From: Bacteroidales bacterium
Lineage (GTDB): Bacteria > Bacteroidota > Bacteroidia > Bacteroidales > Paludibacteraceae
Assembly: GCA_018066005.1 (NCBI GenBank)
Contig: JAGHSG010000138.1
Coordinates: 1 to 15,325, forward strand
Reading direction: 5' to 3'
Length of the DNA stretch: 15,325 bases
Both the position numbers and the translations under genes were made by a program. This document shows, piece by piece, positions 1 through 5,887 of the stretch. The notes under the pieces were generated by a model. That model did not search any database, was not told where the DNA came from, and worked only from the letters and a program-made list of their open reading frames with translations. Each line of letters opens with the position of its first letter. Position 1 is the first letter of the stretch.

Positions 1-179
1 ACTATCCCACCTTGTGGGTTCTTTGCATTGGGTTTGGTAGCTTTGCTAACCATATTAACACCCTCTACGATAGCGCGTTGTTTCTCAACGAGCACTTCCA
101 GCACGCGGCCGGTCTTGCCCTTAGAAGCACCTGCGTTTACGTAAACGATATCACCCTTCTTAATATGTAATTTTGCCAT
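1..179 (-). CDS. rplX: 50S ribosomal protein L24 (3' end missing)
   Basis: Assembly-initiating protein of the large subunit that binds 23S rRNA near the exit tunnel. Reading leftward from the ATG at 177-179, the visible 59 residues begin MAKLHIKKGDIVYVNAG and contain the KOW-type core GASKGKTGRVLEV followed by a VEGVN stretch, the usual L24 order. The window starts inside the gene, so roughly the C-terminal half is absent; this is a window-edge cut, not a visible defect. It follows rplN by 20 nt in the same operon. No Shine-Dalgarno site precedes it; the leader is AT-rich. The start is well supported because the KOW region sits at its normal distance from the N-terminus. Confidence 0.95.
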   Translation of the reverse strand, partial: MAKLHIKKGDIVYVNAGASKGKTGRVLEVLVEKQRAIVEGVNMVSKATKPNAKNPQGGI

Positions 180-199
180 TACTGTAATAATTTAAGTGA

Positions 200-565
200 T
201 TAAAGCACTTCAGGTGCCAGAGAAATAATTTTCATGTTCGTTTGACGCAGTTCACGGGCTACCGGACCGAAGATACGGCTACCGCGCAACTCACCTGTAT
301 TGGAGATGAGTACGCAAGCGTTATCATCAAAGCGGATATAACTACCGTCTGCACGACGAACTTCTTTCTTAACGCGAACCACGATGGCACGCGATACACT
401 GCCGTCTTTCACTTCACTGCCGGGGATAACGCCCTTGACAGCTACTACGATGGTGTCACCCAGAGAGGCATAGCGCTTACCGGTACCACCAAGAACACGG
501 ATGCATAATGCTTCTTTCGCACCGCTGTTGTCAGCGACTGTGAGTCTTGTTTCTTGTTGTATCAT
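200..565 (-). CDS. rplN: 50S ribosomal protein L14
   Basis: Large-subunit protein at the intersubunit face; in other bacteria it contacts 16S rRNA and is the docking site of the silencing factor RsfS. The 121-residue product begins MIQQETRLTVADNSGAKEA and includes the conserved VLGGTGKRYASLGDTIVV core and the terminal GSRIFGPVARELR segment, with normal family length. The stop is TAA. It starts 2 nt after the rpsQ stop, so the two are probably translationally coupled. No odd residues were seen. Confidence 0.98.
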   Translation of the reverse strand: MIQQETRLTVADNSGAKEALCIRVLGGTGKRYASLGDTIVVAVKGVIPGSEVKDGSVSRAIVVRVKKEVRRADGSYIRFDDNACVLISNTGELRGSRIFGPVARELRQTNMKIISLAPEVL

Positions 566-567
566 AA

Positions 568-822
568 TTACTTAGCCCTTTCAATAATTTGAGTTAAACG
601 CCAACGAACAGTTTTGCTCAGAGGACGAGTTTCCATGATGCGAACGATATCACCGATACCGGCTTCATTTTTCTCGTCATGAACGTGGAACTTGCGAGTT
701 TTATTGACAAACTTGCCATAGATAGGGTGTTTCTCTTTCCACTTAACGGCTACGACGATTGTCTTATCCATTTTGTTGGAAGTAACAATACCCTGACGCT
801 CTTTTCTAAGATTTCTTTCCAT
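568..822 (-). CDS. rpsQ: 30S ribosomal protein S17
   Basis: Primary 16S rRNA-binding protein of the small-subunit body, with an OB fold. The 84-residue product begins MERNLRKERQGIVTSNKMDK and carries the family signature GDIVRIMETRPLSKTVRW near the C-terminus. The reading frame is open further upstream to a TTG at 897, but those 25 extra codons lie inside rpmC and match nothing in S17, so the ATG at 820-822 is chosen; it lies 13 nt after the rpmC stop. Downstream, rplN begins 2 nt after the TAA. Confidence 0.97.
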   Translation of the reverse strand: MERNLRKERQGIVTSNKMDKTIVVAVKWKEKHPIYGKFVNKTRKFHVHDEKNEAGIGDIVRIMETRPLSKTVRWRLTQIIERAK

Positions 823-835
823 TTCTGTCGATTTT

Positions 836-1030
836 TTACTTGTTAATTTCTCTTGCACGCAGTTCTGTTGCGAGACGAGCGATTGTCTTACGAGCAACCT
901 TTATCTGCAACGGATTGTCCAGCGGCGAAATGCTGTGGTTGAGTTTCATACGAACGAGGTTCTCCTTTTCGGTAGCCAAACGCTCTTGAATCTCAGCCGT
1001 TGTGAGTTCTTTAATTTCAGCTGTTTTCAT
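836..1030 (-). CDS. rpmC: 50S ribosomal protein L29
   Basis: Small two-helix protein at the tunnel exit of the large subunit, next to L23. The 64-residue product (MKTAEIKELTTAEIQERL...) is almost wholly helical in character and has the family pattern of an N-terminal helix, an NPLQIKVARKTIAR segment and a second helix. Length is normal. The leader before its ATG contains AAAGGA only a few bases from the start, at best a weak Shine-Dalgarno site. It lies between rplP (11 nt before) and rpsQ (13 nt after), the standard S10-operon order. Confidence 0.97.
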   Translation of the reverse strand: MKTAEIKELTTAEIQERLATEKENLVRMKLNHSISPLDNPLQIKVARKTIARLATELRAREINK

Positions 1031-1041
1031 AATCCTTTTGT

Positions 1042-1473
1042 TTATACGAGTTGGGTTGCGTCGTAATCACGTCTTACGACAAATTTGGTTGTAATCGGAA
1101 GTTTTTGAGCTGCCAGGCGAAGTGCCTCTTTAGCAACCTCATAAGGAACACCGTCAACTTCGAAGATAATACGACCCGGAGCCAATGGAACAACGAATCC
1201 TTCGGGAGCACCTTTACCTTTACCCATACGGACATCCAATGGTTTCTTGGTAATAGGTTTATCCGGGAAAACGCGGATCCAAACTTGACCCTGACGTTGC
1301 ATGTAACGTGTTACGGCCACACGGGCTGCTTCGATTTGACGACCTGTCAACCAGATGGTACCAAGACTCTTGATACCGAACGAACCAAAAGCAAGTTCGT
1401 TACCGCGTTGCGCATTGCCTTTGATACGGCCTTTTTGCGAGCGGCGGAATTTTGTTTTCTTAGGTTGTAACAT
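1042..1473 (-). CDS. rplP: 50S ribosomal protein L16
   Basis: Late-assembly large-subunit protein that organises helices around the A site and contacts the tRNA elbow. The 143-residue product starts MLQPKKTKFRRSQKGRIKG, the invariant L16 opening, and includes RVFPDKPITKKPLDVRMGKGKG followed by the APGRIIFEVDGVP segment. Length is as expected. It follows rpsC by 26 nt and precedes rpmC by 11 nt. A long antisense reading frame exists across this gene but is a codon-bias shadow. Confidence 0.98.
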   Translation of the reverse strand: MLQPKKTKFRRSQKGRIKGNAQRGNELAFGSFGIKSLGTIWLTGRQIEAARVAVTRYMQRQGQVWIRVFPDKPITKKPLDVRMGKGKGAPEGFVVPLAPGRIIFEVDGVPYEVAKEALRLAAQKLPITTKFVVRRDYDATQLV

Positions 1474-1499
1474 AACTATAATCTACAAATCGGTTAAAC

Positions 1500-2249
1500 T
1501 TATTGTTTTTTGTTTCTGCGGAAATCACCACGACGGTCATCACGACGACCACCACGGCGGTCATCACGACGGTCACCACGTGCGTTATTCTTCTCTGCTG
1601 CGAAGTTAGGAGCAAGATCTTTCTTGCCATATACTTCACCGCGGCAGATCCAAACTTTGACACCCAGCATACCAACTTTGGTCAGAGCACCTACGTGGCA
1701 GTAATCAATGTCAGCACGGAGCGTGTGCAGCGGGGTACGACCCTCTTTGTACATCTCAGAACGAGCGATTTCAGCACCGTTCAGACGACCGCTGATTTGA
1801 ATCTTGATACCTTCAGCGCCCATACGCATGGTAGATGCGATGGCCATCTTAACGGCACGACGATAAGCGATACGACCTTCCAGTTGCTTAGCCACTTTCT
1901 GGGCTACGATGGTAGCATCCAATTCTGGACGTTTAACCTCGTAGATGTTGATCTGTACATCTTGTTTGGTGATTTTCTTCAGTTCCTCTTTCAATTTGTC
2001 AACTTCTTGTCCACCCTTACCGATGATATAACCGGGGCGAGCAGTGCAGACAGTTACGGTTACAAGTTTCAGAGTTCTCTCAATGACGATACGGCTAATG
2101 CTAGCCTCAGCAAGACGGGCGTTCAAGTACTCACGGATTTTTTGATCTTCAACGATCGTATCACCGTAGTTCTTACCTCCGAACCAGTTGCTATCCCATC
2201 CGCGTACTATACCCAGACGGTTACTAATTGGCGAAATTTTTTGTCCCAT
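1500..2249 (-). CDS. rpsC: 30S ribosomal protein S3
   Basis: Small-subunit head protein at the mRNA entrance, with mRNA helicase function in bacteria. The 249-residue product starts MGQKISPISNRLGIVRGW and has the KH domain with the GxxG loop (ARPGYIIGKGGQEVDKL, about residues 65-85) and the C-terminal S3 domain (MRMGAEGIKIQISGRL, then GRTPLHTLRADIDY). An open frame runs up to 2327 but lies inside rplV and has no S3 homology, so the ATG at 2247-2249, 4 nt after the rplV stop, is preferred. After the conserved GEVYGKKDLAPNF the protein ends in an Arg/Asp-rich tail made of 8-residue repeats (entry at 1529-1576). Confidence 0.97.
   Translation of the reverse strand: MGQKISPISNRLGIVRGWDSNWFGGKNYGDTIVEDQKIREYLNARLAEASISRIVIERTLKLVTVTVCTARPGYIIGKGGQEVDKLKEELKKITKQDVQINIYEVKRPELDATIVAQKVAKQLEGRIAYRRAVKMAIASTMRMGAEGIKIQISGRLNGAEIARSEMYKEGRTPLHTLRADIDYCHVGALTKVGMLGVKVWICRGEVYGKKDLAPNFAAEKNNARGDRRDDRRGGRRDDRRGDFRRNKKQ
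1529..1576 (-). repeat. 24-bp tandem repeat coding the Arg/Asp tail of S3
   Basis: Two adjacent 24-bp copies (1529-1552 and 1553-1576) differ at only a few bases. Read on the minus strand they encode GGRRDDRR and GDRRDDRR-type octapeptides in the last ~25 residues of S3. Low-complexity basic tails after the conserved S3 core are common in Bacteroidota but vary in sequence. The repeat pattern suggests growth by slippage. The plus-strand reading is a meaningless His-rich frame. Confidence 0.7.
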
Positions 2250-2253
2250 AGTC

Positions 2254-2658
2254 TTACTCAGCTTTATTAGTTTTGGTATCAACAAAGATCGTGATATGGT
2301 TGGAACGTTTGCGGATACGGTATCCACGACCTTGAGGAGCGGTCTGCAGACGTTTTAACGCCATACCGCCGTCAACCATAACTTTACTTACATACAGAGT
2401 TTCAGAATCTGCTTTCTTACCGGTTTTAACTTCCCAGTTAGAGATAGCGGATTTGAGAACTTTCTCGAGAGCACGGCTGGCCTCCTTGGTGGAGAAATGC
2501 AGTGCACCGAGGGCACGGTTCACTTCGAGACCACGAATCATGTCAGCAACAAGGCGCATTTTTCGCGGACTGGTAGGAACATTGTTAAGCTTAGCAAAGT
2601 ACTCGTTTTTGCGAGCCTCTTTCATTGCTTCAGCTGTGTTGTGTTTTCTAGCACCCAT
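2254..2658 (-). CDS. rplV: 50S ribosomal protein L22
   Basis: Large-subunit protein whose long beta-hairpin lines the exit tunnel near the macrolide site. The 134-residue product has an N-terminal extension (MGARKHNTAEAMKEARKNEYF) seen in Bacteroidota, then the core NVPTSPRKMRLVADMIRG and the tunnel hairpin region ending with APQGRGYRIRKRSNHITI. No deletion in the hairpin is evident. It is preceded by rpsS with a 39-nt gap and ends 4 nt before rpsC. No Shine-Dalgarno site is visible. Confidence 0.97.
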   Translation of the reverse strand: MGARKHNTAEAMKEARKNEYFAKLNNVPTSPRKMRLVADMIRGLEVNRALGALHFSTKEASRALEKVLKSAISNWEVKTGKKADSETLYVSKVMVDGGMALKRLQTAPQGRGYRIRKRSNHITIFVDTKTNKAE

Positions 2659-2697
2659 AGTCTAAAAAATAATTAATTGTTGTGAATGATTAGTGGA

Positions 2698-2964
2698 TTA
2701 CTTATTATTTCCGGAGTGACCACGGAAGGTACGTGTAGGAGCGAACTCACCGAGTTTGTGACCTACCATGTTTTCCGTAACATAAACCGGAATGAACTTA
2801 TTTCCGTTGTGAACGGCAATCGTATGACCTACAAAATCGGGAGAGATCATACTGGCGCGCGACCAAGTCTTAACAACTTCTTTCTTGTTAGACTCATTCA
2901 TTGCGATCACCTTGTCTTCAAGTTTGCGGTCGATAAATGGACCTTTCTTTAATGAACGACTCAT
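2698..2964 (-). CDS. rpsS: 30S ribosomal protein S19
   Basis: Head protein of the small subunit, paired with S13 near the A-site tRNA and the subunit bridge. The 88-residue product starts MSRSLKKGPFIDRKLEDKV and carries the family signature FIPVYVTENMVGHKLGEFAP followed by TRTFRGHSG. Length is normal. It lies between rplB (19 nt before) and rplV in the standard order. Confidence 0.98.
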   Translation of the reverse strand: MSRSLKKGPFIDRKLEDKVIAMNESNKKEVVKTWSRASMISPDFVGHTIAVHNGNKFIPVYVTENMVGHKLGEFAPTRTFRGHSGNNK

Positions 2965-2983
2965 AATTTCTCTTTTTTATAGG

Positions 2984-3808
2984 TTATTTTTTACGTCTTT
3001 CAATAATGTATTGATTGCTTTGATTCTTCGGATGACGAGTCTTGTAACCCTTAGCCAGCAAGCCCTTACGGCTACGCGGATGTCCACCACTGGCGCGGCC
3101 TTCACCACCACCCATTGGGTGATCTACAGGGTTCATCGTCACACCACGGTTGCGCGGACGGCGACCAAACCAACGGTTACGACCGGCCTTACCGCTCTTT
3201 TCGAGTGCGTGATCCGAATTACCAACAACACCTACCGTTGCTTTGCAGGCAGCTAACACCTTACGGAGTTCGCCTGAAGGCAACTTAATCAGAGCATACT
3301 TGTCTTCACGACCTGCCAACTGAGCGAACACACCAGCCGAGCGAACCATCTGTGCTCCCTGACCGGGACGCAGTTCGATGTTGTGGATGAGTGTTCCCAG
3401 AGGGATTTCAGTCATCGGAAGAGCATTTCCTACTTCGGGAGCGATGCCGCTACCCGACAAAACTTGTTGACCTACTTGCAGGCCGTTAGGAGCCAGCATA
3501 TAGCGCTTCTCGCCATCAGCATAAACGAGCAGAGCGATGCGAGCCGAGCGGTTCGGATCGTACTCGATTGTTTTTACTGTAGCGGGTACACCGTCTTTGT
3601 TGCGCTTGAAGTCAATTACGCGGTATTTCTGCTTGTGTCCGCCACCAATGTAGCGCATGGTCATCTTACCTGAGTAGTTACGACCACCCGTCTTGGCTTT
3701 ACCGAACACGAGAGACTTCTCTGGTGCGCTTGCGGTAATTGTTTCAAACGCGCCAATAACTTTGTGTCTTTGCCCCGGTGTAGAGGGTTTAAATTTACGT
3801 ACAGCCAT
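2984..3808 (-). CDS. rplB: 50S ribosomal protein L2
   Basis: One of the most conserved large-subunit proteins, needed for subunit association and close to the peptidyl-transferase centre. The 274-residue product starts MAVRKFKPSTPGQRHKV and shows the OB/SH3-type RNA-binding core and the signature HPMGGGEGR with the key histidine at residue 230, matching His229 of E. coli L2. Length is normal. It begins 2 nt after the rplW stop, suggesting coupled translation. Confidence 0.98.
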   Translation of the reverse strand: MAVRKFKPSTPGQRHKVIGAFETITASAPEKSLVFGKAKTGGRNYSGKMTMRYIGGGHKQKYRVIDFKRNKDGVPATVKTIEYDPNRSARIALLVYADGEKRYMLAPNGLQVGQQVLSGSGIAPEVGNALPMTEIPLGTLIHNIELRPGQGAQMVRSAGVFAQLAGREDKYALIKLPSGELRKVLAACKATVGVVGNSDHALEKSGKAGRNRWFGRRPRNRGVTMNPVDHPMGGGEGRASGGHPRSRKGLLAKGYKTRHPKNQSNQYIIERRKK

Positions 3809-3810
3809 TT

Positions 3811-4101
3811 TTAGATATTGCTATAAAAATCGATTGTTTCACCTTCTTTCAATGTGACAATAGCTTTTTTGTAAGCTTGCTTCTCACCGCGGATAAGACC
3901 GGCTTTGGTGTAACGCTGTTGAGCCTTGGGACCCTGGATGAGGGTGTTAACGGCTACAACTTGCACATTGTACATTTCTTCGACTGCCTTTTTGATTTCA
4001 ACTTTTCCGGCAGTGCGTGCTACCTGAAAACCATAACGGTTCAACTTTTCGCCGGCGGCGGTCATCTTTTCAGTGACGATTGGTTTAATAATAATTGCCA
4101 T
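3811..4101 (-). CDS. rplW: 50S ribosomal protein L23
   Basis: Tunnel-exit protein that docks trigger factor and signal recognition particle. The 96-residue product (MAIIIKPIVTEKMTAAGEKL...) has the usual IIxPxxTEK opening and the VEMYNVQVVAVNTL-like segment here as VEEMYNVQVVAVNTL. Its translation start is unusual for this genome: a full TAAGGAGG Shine-Dalgarno site lies 6 nt before the ATG (separate entry). It follows rplD by 11 nt and precedes rplB by 2 nt. Confidence 0.97.
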   Translation of the reverse strand: MAIIIKPIVTEKMTAAGEKLNRYGFQVARTAGKVEIKKAVEEMYNVQVVAVNTLIQGPKAQQRYTKAGLIRGEKQAYKKAIVTLKEGETIDFYSNI

Positions 4102-4107
4102 AATATA

Positions 4108-4115
4108 CCTCCTTA
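4108..4115 (-). promoter_or_regulatory. Strong Shine-Dalgarno site of rplW
   Basis: On the minus strand the sequence reads TAAGGAGG, then six bases TATATT, then the rplW ATG at 4099-4101. TAAGGAGG is a perfect complement of the usual 3' end of 16S rRNA. Its TAA is also the stop codon of rplD. Most Bacteroidota genes have no such site because their ribosomes hide the anti-Shine-Dalgarno tail, and most genes in this window follow that rule, so this site stands out. Confidence 0.85.
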
Positions 4116-4742
4116 TGCGTTAAAAGTTGCCTCAATTGCTTTCATGCTATCAGCCAAGATAACAACAGCGTTTGAGTTCATGATTGAATAGGTATTCAGT
4201 TCGTTAACTGTGGTCACGTTGGTACGCTGGATATTGTTAGCACTCTTCATGATAACCTCGTTATTCTCGGCTGTGATGAATAATACTTTCTTACCGGCGA
4301 TTTTGAGGTTATTCAATACCTCAACCATAGCTTTGGTCTTGGGTGCCTCAAAGTTGATAGCATCGAGAACGATGATCTCACCTTGTTTAGCGCGCAGAGA
4401 CAAAGCGGAGCGACGAGCCAGTTGTTTAACTTTCTTGTTCAGTTTGAAGCTATAGTCGCGGGGAACGGGACCAAAAATGGTACCACCGCCAACACGTACC
4501 GGACTCTTCAAATCACCCGGACGAGCTCCTCCACCACCCTTCTGGCGGCCGAGTTTGCGTGTTGAGTGAGCGTTCTCACTACGTTGTTTGGCTTTGGCTG
4601 TTCCTTGACGGTTATTAGCCAAGAATTGCTTAACGTCCAAGTAGATAGCATGGTCGTTGGGCTCAATACCAAAGATGTCAGCATTCAGCTTAATCTTTTT
4701 GCCGGTAGCTTCACCGGCTTGATTCAAAATACTCAGTTCCAT
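4113..4742 (-). CDS. rplD: 50S ribosomal protein L4
   Basis: Large-subunit protein with a tunnel-lining loop; in E. coli free L4 also represses its own operon. The 209-residue product starts MELSILNQAGEATGKKIKL and has the tunnel loop RQKGGGGARPGDLKSP followed by VGGGTIFGPVPRDYSFKLN, typical for Bacteroidota. The C-terminal Rossmann-like part ends with the SIMNSNAVVILADSMKAIE segment. Length is normal. It starts 8 nt after rplC through a TAAGGAG Shine-Dalgarno site and its own stop forms part of the rplW site. Confidence 0.97.
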   Translation of the reverse strand: MELSILNQAGEATGKKIKLNADIFGIEPNDHAIYLDVKQFLANNRQGTAKAKQRSENAHSTRKLGRQKGGGGARPGDLKSPVRVGGGTIFGPVPRDYSFKLNKKVKQLARRSALSLRAKQGEIIVLDAINFEAPKTKAMVEVLNNLKIAGKKVLFITAENNEVIMKSANNIQRTNVTTVNELNTYSIMNSNAVVILADSMKAIEATFNA

Positions 4743-4746
4743 ACTT

Positions 4747-4753
4747 CTCCTTA
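4747..4753 (-). promoter_or_regulatory. Shine-Dalgarno site of rplD
   Basis: On the minus strand TAAGGAG precedes the rplD ATG (4740-4742) with a short 4-nt spacer AAGT. As at rplW, the TAA is the stop codon of the gene before it, here rplC. The match is strong but the spacing is shorter than ideal. Confidence 0.7.
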
Positions 4754-5335
4754 CTTGTTAATCGTTACAATACTGTTTTTAGCACCGGGGATAGAACCTT
4801 TTACCATGAGAAGGTTATACTCGGGAATTACTTTCAGAATTTGGAGATTCTGAACGGTTACGCGGTCTTGTCCCATGTGACCTGCCATGCGGGTACCGGG
4901 GAAGATACGGCTAGGATATGCGCAGGCACCTACCGAACCGGGGGCACGCAGACGGTCATCCTGACCGTGGGTAGATTGACCAACACCACCGAAACCGTGG
5001 CGTTTTACAACACCCTGATAACCTTTACCTTTCGAGATTCCGATCACGTCAACGAACGTGTTCTCCTCGAACATGGATACCGTGAGGGTATCACCCAGTT
5101 TAACTTCCTGTTCGAAGTCAAACTCAGCGAGGTAGCGCATCGGTTGTACACCTGCAGCTTTGAAATGACCGGCTTCAGCCTTGTTGGTATGTTTCTCGCT
5201 CTTAGCCATGAAACCTACCTGTGCAGCTTTGTAGCCGTCTTTCTCCACCGTTTTCAGTTGGGTAACAACGCAAGGACCACACTCGATAACGGTGCATGGG
5301 ATATTCTTGCCATCAGCACCGAAAACGGAAGTCAT
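4751..5335 (-). CDS. rplC: 50S ribosomal protein L3, N-terminal codons separated by an in-frame TGA
   Basis: Large-subunit assembly initiator whose long central loop reaches the peptidyl-transferase centre. The uninterrupted frame gives 194 residues starting MTSVFGADGKNIPCTVIE and including the HGQDDRLRAPGSVGA loop region and GTRMAGHMGQDRVTVQNL. Full L3 proteins start about ten residues earlier with M-x-GLLGKKxGMT. That N-terminus is present just upstream in the same frame (5336-5365) but is interrupted by TGA at the position of the conserved glycine. The bounds given here are for the uninterrupted part, starting at the ATG directly after the TGA. If the TGA is a sequence error or is read through, the gene is 4751-5365 and 204 residues. 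The rest of the protein looks intact. Confidence 0.93.
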   Translation of the reverse strand: MTSVFGADGKNIPCTVIECGPCVVTQLKTVEKDGYKAAQVGFMAKSEKHTNKAEAGHFKAAGVQPMRYLAEFDFEQEVKLGDTLTVSMFEENTFVDVIGISKGKGYQGVVKRHGFGGVGQSTHGQDDRLRAPGSVGACAYPSRIFPGTRMAGHMGQDRVTVQNLQILKVIPEYNLLMVKGSIPGAKNSIVTINK

Positions 5336-5365
5336 TCAGATTTTTTTACCTAATAATCCTGACAT
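5336..5365 (-). other. Interrupted N-terminal segment of rplC (in-frame TGA)
   Basis: From the ATG at 5363-5365 the minus strand codes MSGLLGKKI, then TGA at 5336-5338, then ATG ACT TCC (M-T-S) of the remaining rplC frame. The conserved L3 N-terminus is GLxGKKxGMTxxF, so the TGA replaces the glycine; a single base change, TGA to GGA, restores it. The A-rich leader before the ATG at 5365 resembles other starts in this operon, and the upstream hairpin is 35 nt from it, in line with the rpsJ and rpsL leaders. Both points support 5365 as the original start. Confidence 0.9.
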
Positions 5366-5400
5366 TTTTTTGTGGATTTTTATTAATTATTAGTTTCTTA

Positions 5401-5466
5401 GTACTCTCGCCGACGGGTTTCTCATCACTTCACCCGAAGATGACGTACGCTTTCCGTCGGAAGTAC
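5401..5466 (-). promoter_or_regulatory. Structured leader element upstream of rplC
   Basis: The 113-nt rpsJ-rplC gap contains a nested hairpin. GTACT at 5401-5405 pairs with AGTAC at 5462-5466, and CCGACGG at 5410-5416 pairs with CCGTCGG at 5454-5460. Inside, CTTC at 5428-5431 and GAAG at 5436-5439 close an ACCC loop, extended by TCAT/ATGA. It carries the 8-mer AGCGTACG (minus strand, 5444-5451) also found in two other leaders. No U-run follows in the transcript, so it is not a standard terminator. A control role is inferred from position and conservation of the motif within the window. Confidence 0.6.
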
Positions 5467-5478
5467 CGCTTTTTTATA

Positions 5479-5784
5479 CTAGACCTTAATCTCGACCTCA
5501 ACGCCGCTTGCCAATTCCAGTTTCATCAGGGCCTCAACGGTCTTCTGATTGCTGCTGTAGATGTCGATAAGACGTTTGTAAGCAGCCAGCTCGAATTGCT
5601 CACGCGATTTTTTGTTTACGAAGGTTGAACGGTTAACGGTAAAGATGCGTTTGTGAGTTGGCAATGGAATAGGACCGCTTACCACAGCACCTGTTGCCTT
5701 AACGGTCTTCACGATCTTCTCAGCGGATTTGTCCACGAGGTTGTGATCGAATGATTTGAGTTTAATACGAATTTTTTGACTCAT
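5479..5784 (-). CDS. rpsJ: 30S ribosomal protein S10
   Basis: Small-subunit head protein that also acts as NusE with NusB in transcription antitermination. The 101-residue product starts MSQKIRIKLKSFDHNLVD and contains GAVVSGPIPLPTHKRIFTV and the NRSTFVNKKSREQFE segment, all standard. It is one of only two genes here that end in TAG. It is flanked by two structured gaps, one before it (5814-5870) and one after it (5401-5466), whereas in many bacteria S10 and L3 are nearly adjacent. Confidence 0.98.
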   Translation of the reverse strand: MSQKIRIKLKSFDHNLVDKSAEKIVKTVKATGAVVSGPIPLPTHKRIFTVNRSTFVNKKSREQFELAAYKRLIDIYSSNQKTVEALMKLELASGVEVEIKV

Positions 5785-5813
5785 TGTTGTGTTTGTTTTT
5801 GATTAATACTATT

Positions 5814-5870
5814 GTGCTTCGTACGCTGTGCGCAAAGAGTCATTTGCTTGCGCCTTACGCGTACGCGCAC
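5814..5870 (-). promoter_or_regulatory. Structured leader element upstream of rpsJ
   Basis: The 103-nt fusA-rpsJ gap holds a long hairpin with three stacked stems: GTGC 5814-5817 with GCAC 5867-5870, GTACGC 5821-5826 with GCGTAC 5859-5864, and GCGCAA 5830-5835 with TTGCGC 5848-5853, around a 12-nt loop. That is 16 base pairs separated by small internal loops. AGCGTACG (minus strand, 5820-5827) is shared with the rplC and rpsL leaders. The element ends 29 nt before the rpsJ ATG, followed by an A-rich unstructured linker. No U-run argues against a terminator. Confidence 0.65.
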
Positions 5871-5887
5871 GTTCCTTATTTAATTTA

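Noticed and set aside
823..897. 25-codon upstream extension of rpsQ from a TTG
   Set aside because: It lies inside rpmC and lacks any S17 similarity; the ATG at 822 gives the normal protein.
1503..2270. 255-codon plus-strand frame over rpsC, including a His-rich stretch
   Set aside because: It is wholly antisense to an intact rpsC; the His-rich part is the complement of the Arg/Asp tail repeats.
4841..5353. 170-codon plus-strand frame over rplC
   Set aside because: It is antisense to rplC, has no promoter or recognisable protein features, and is best explained as a shadow.
5401..5466. Hairpin after rpsJ as an intrinsic terminator
   Set aside because: The stem is strong but is not followed by a U-run in the transcript, and rplC must be expressed from the same operon.
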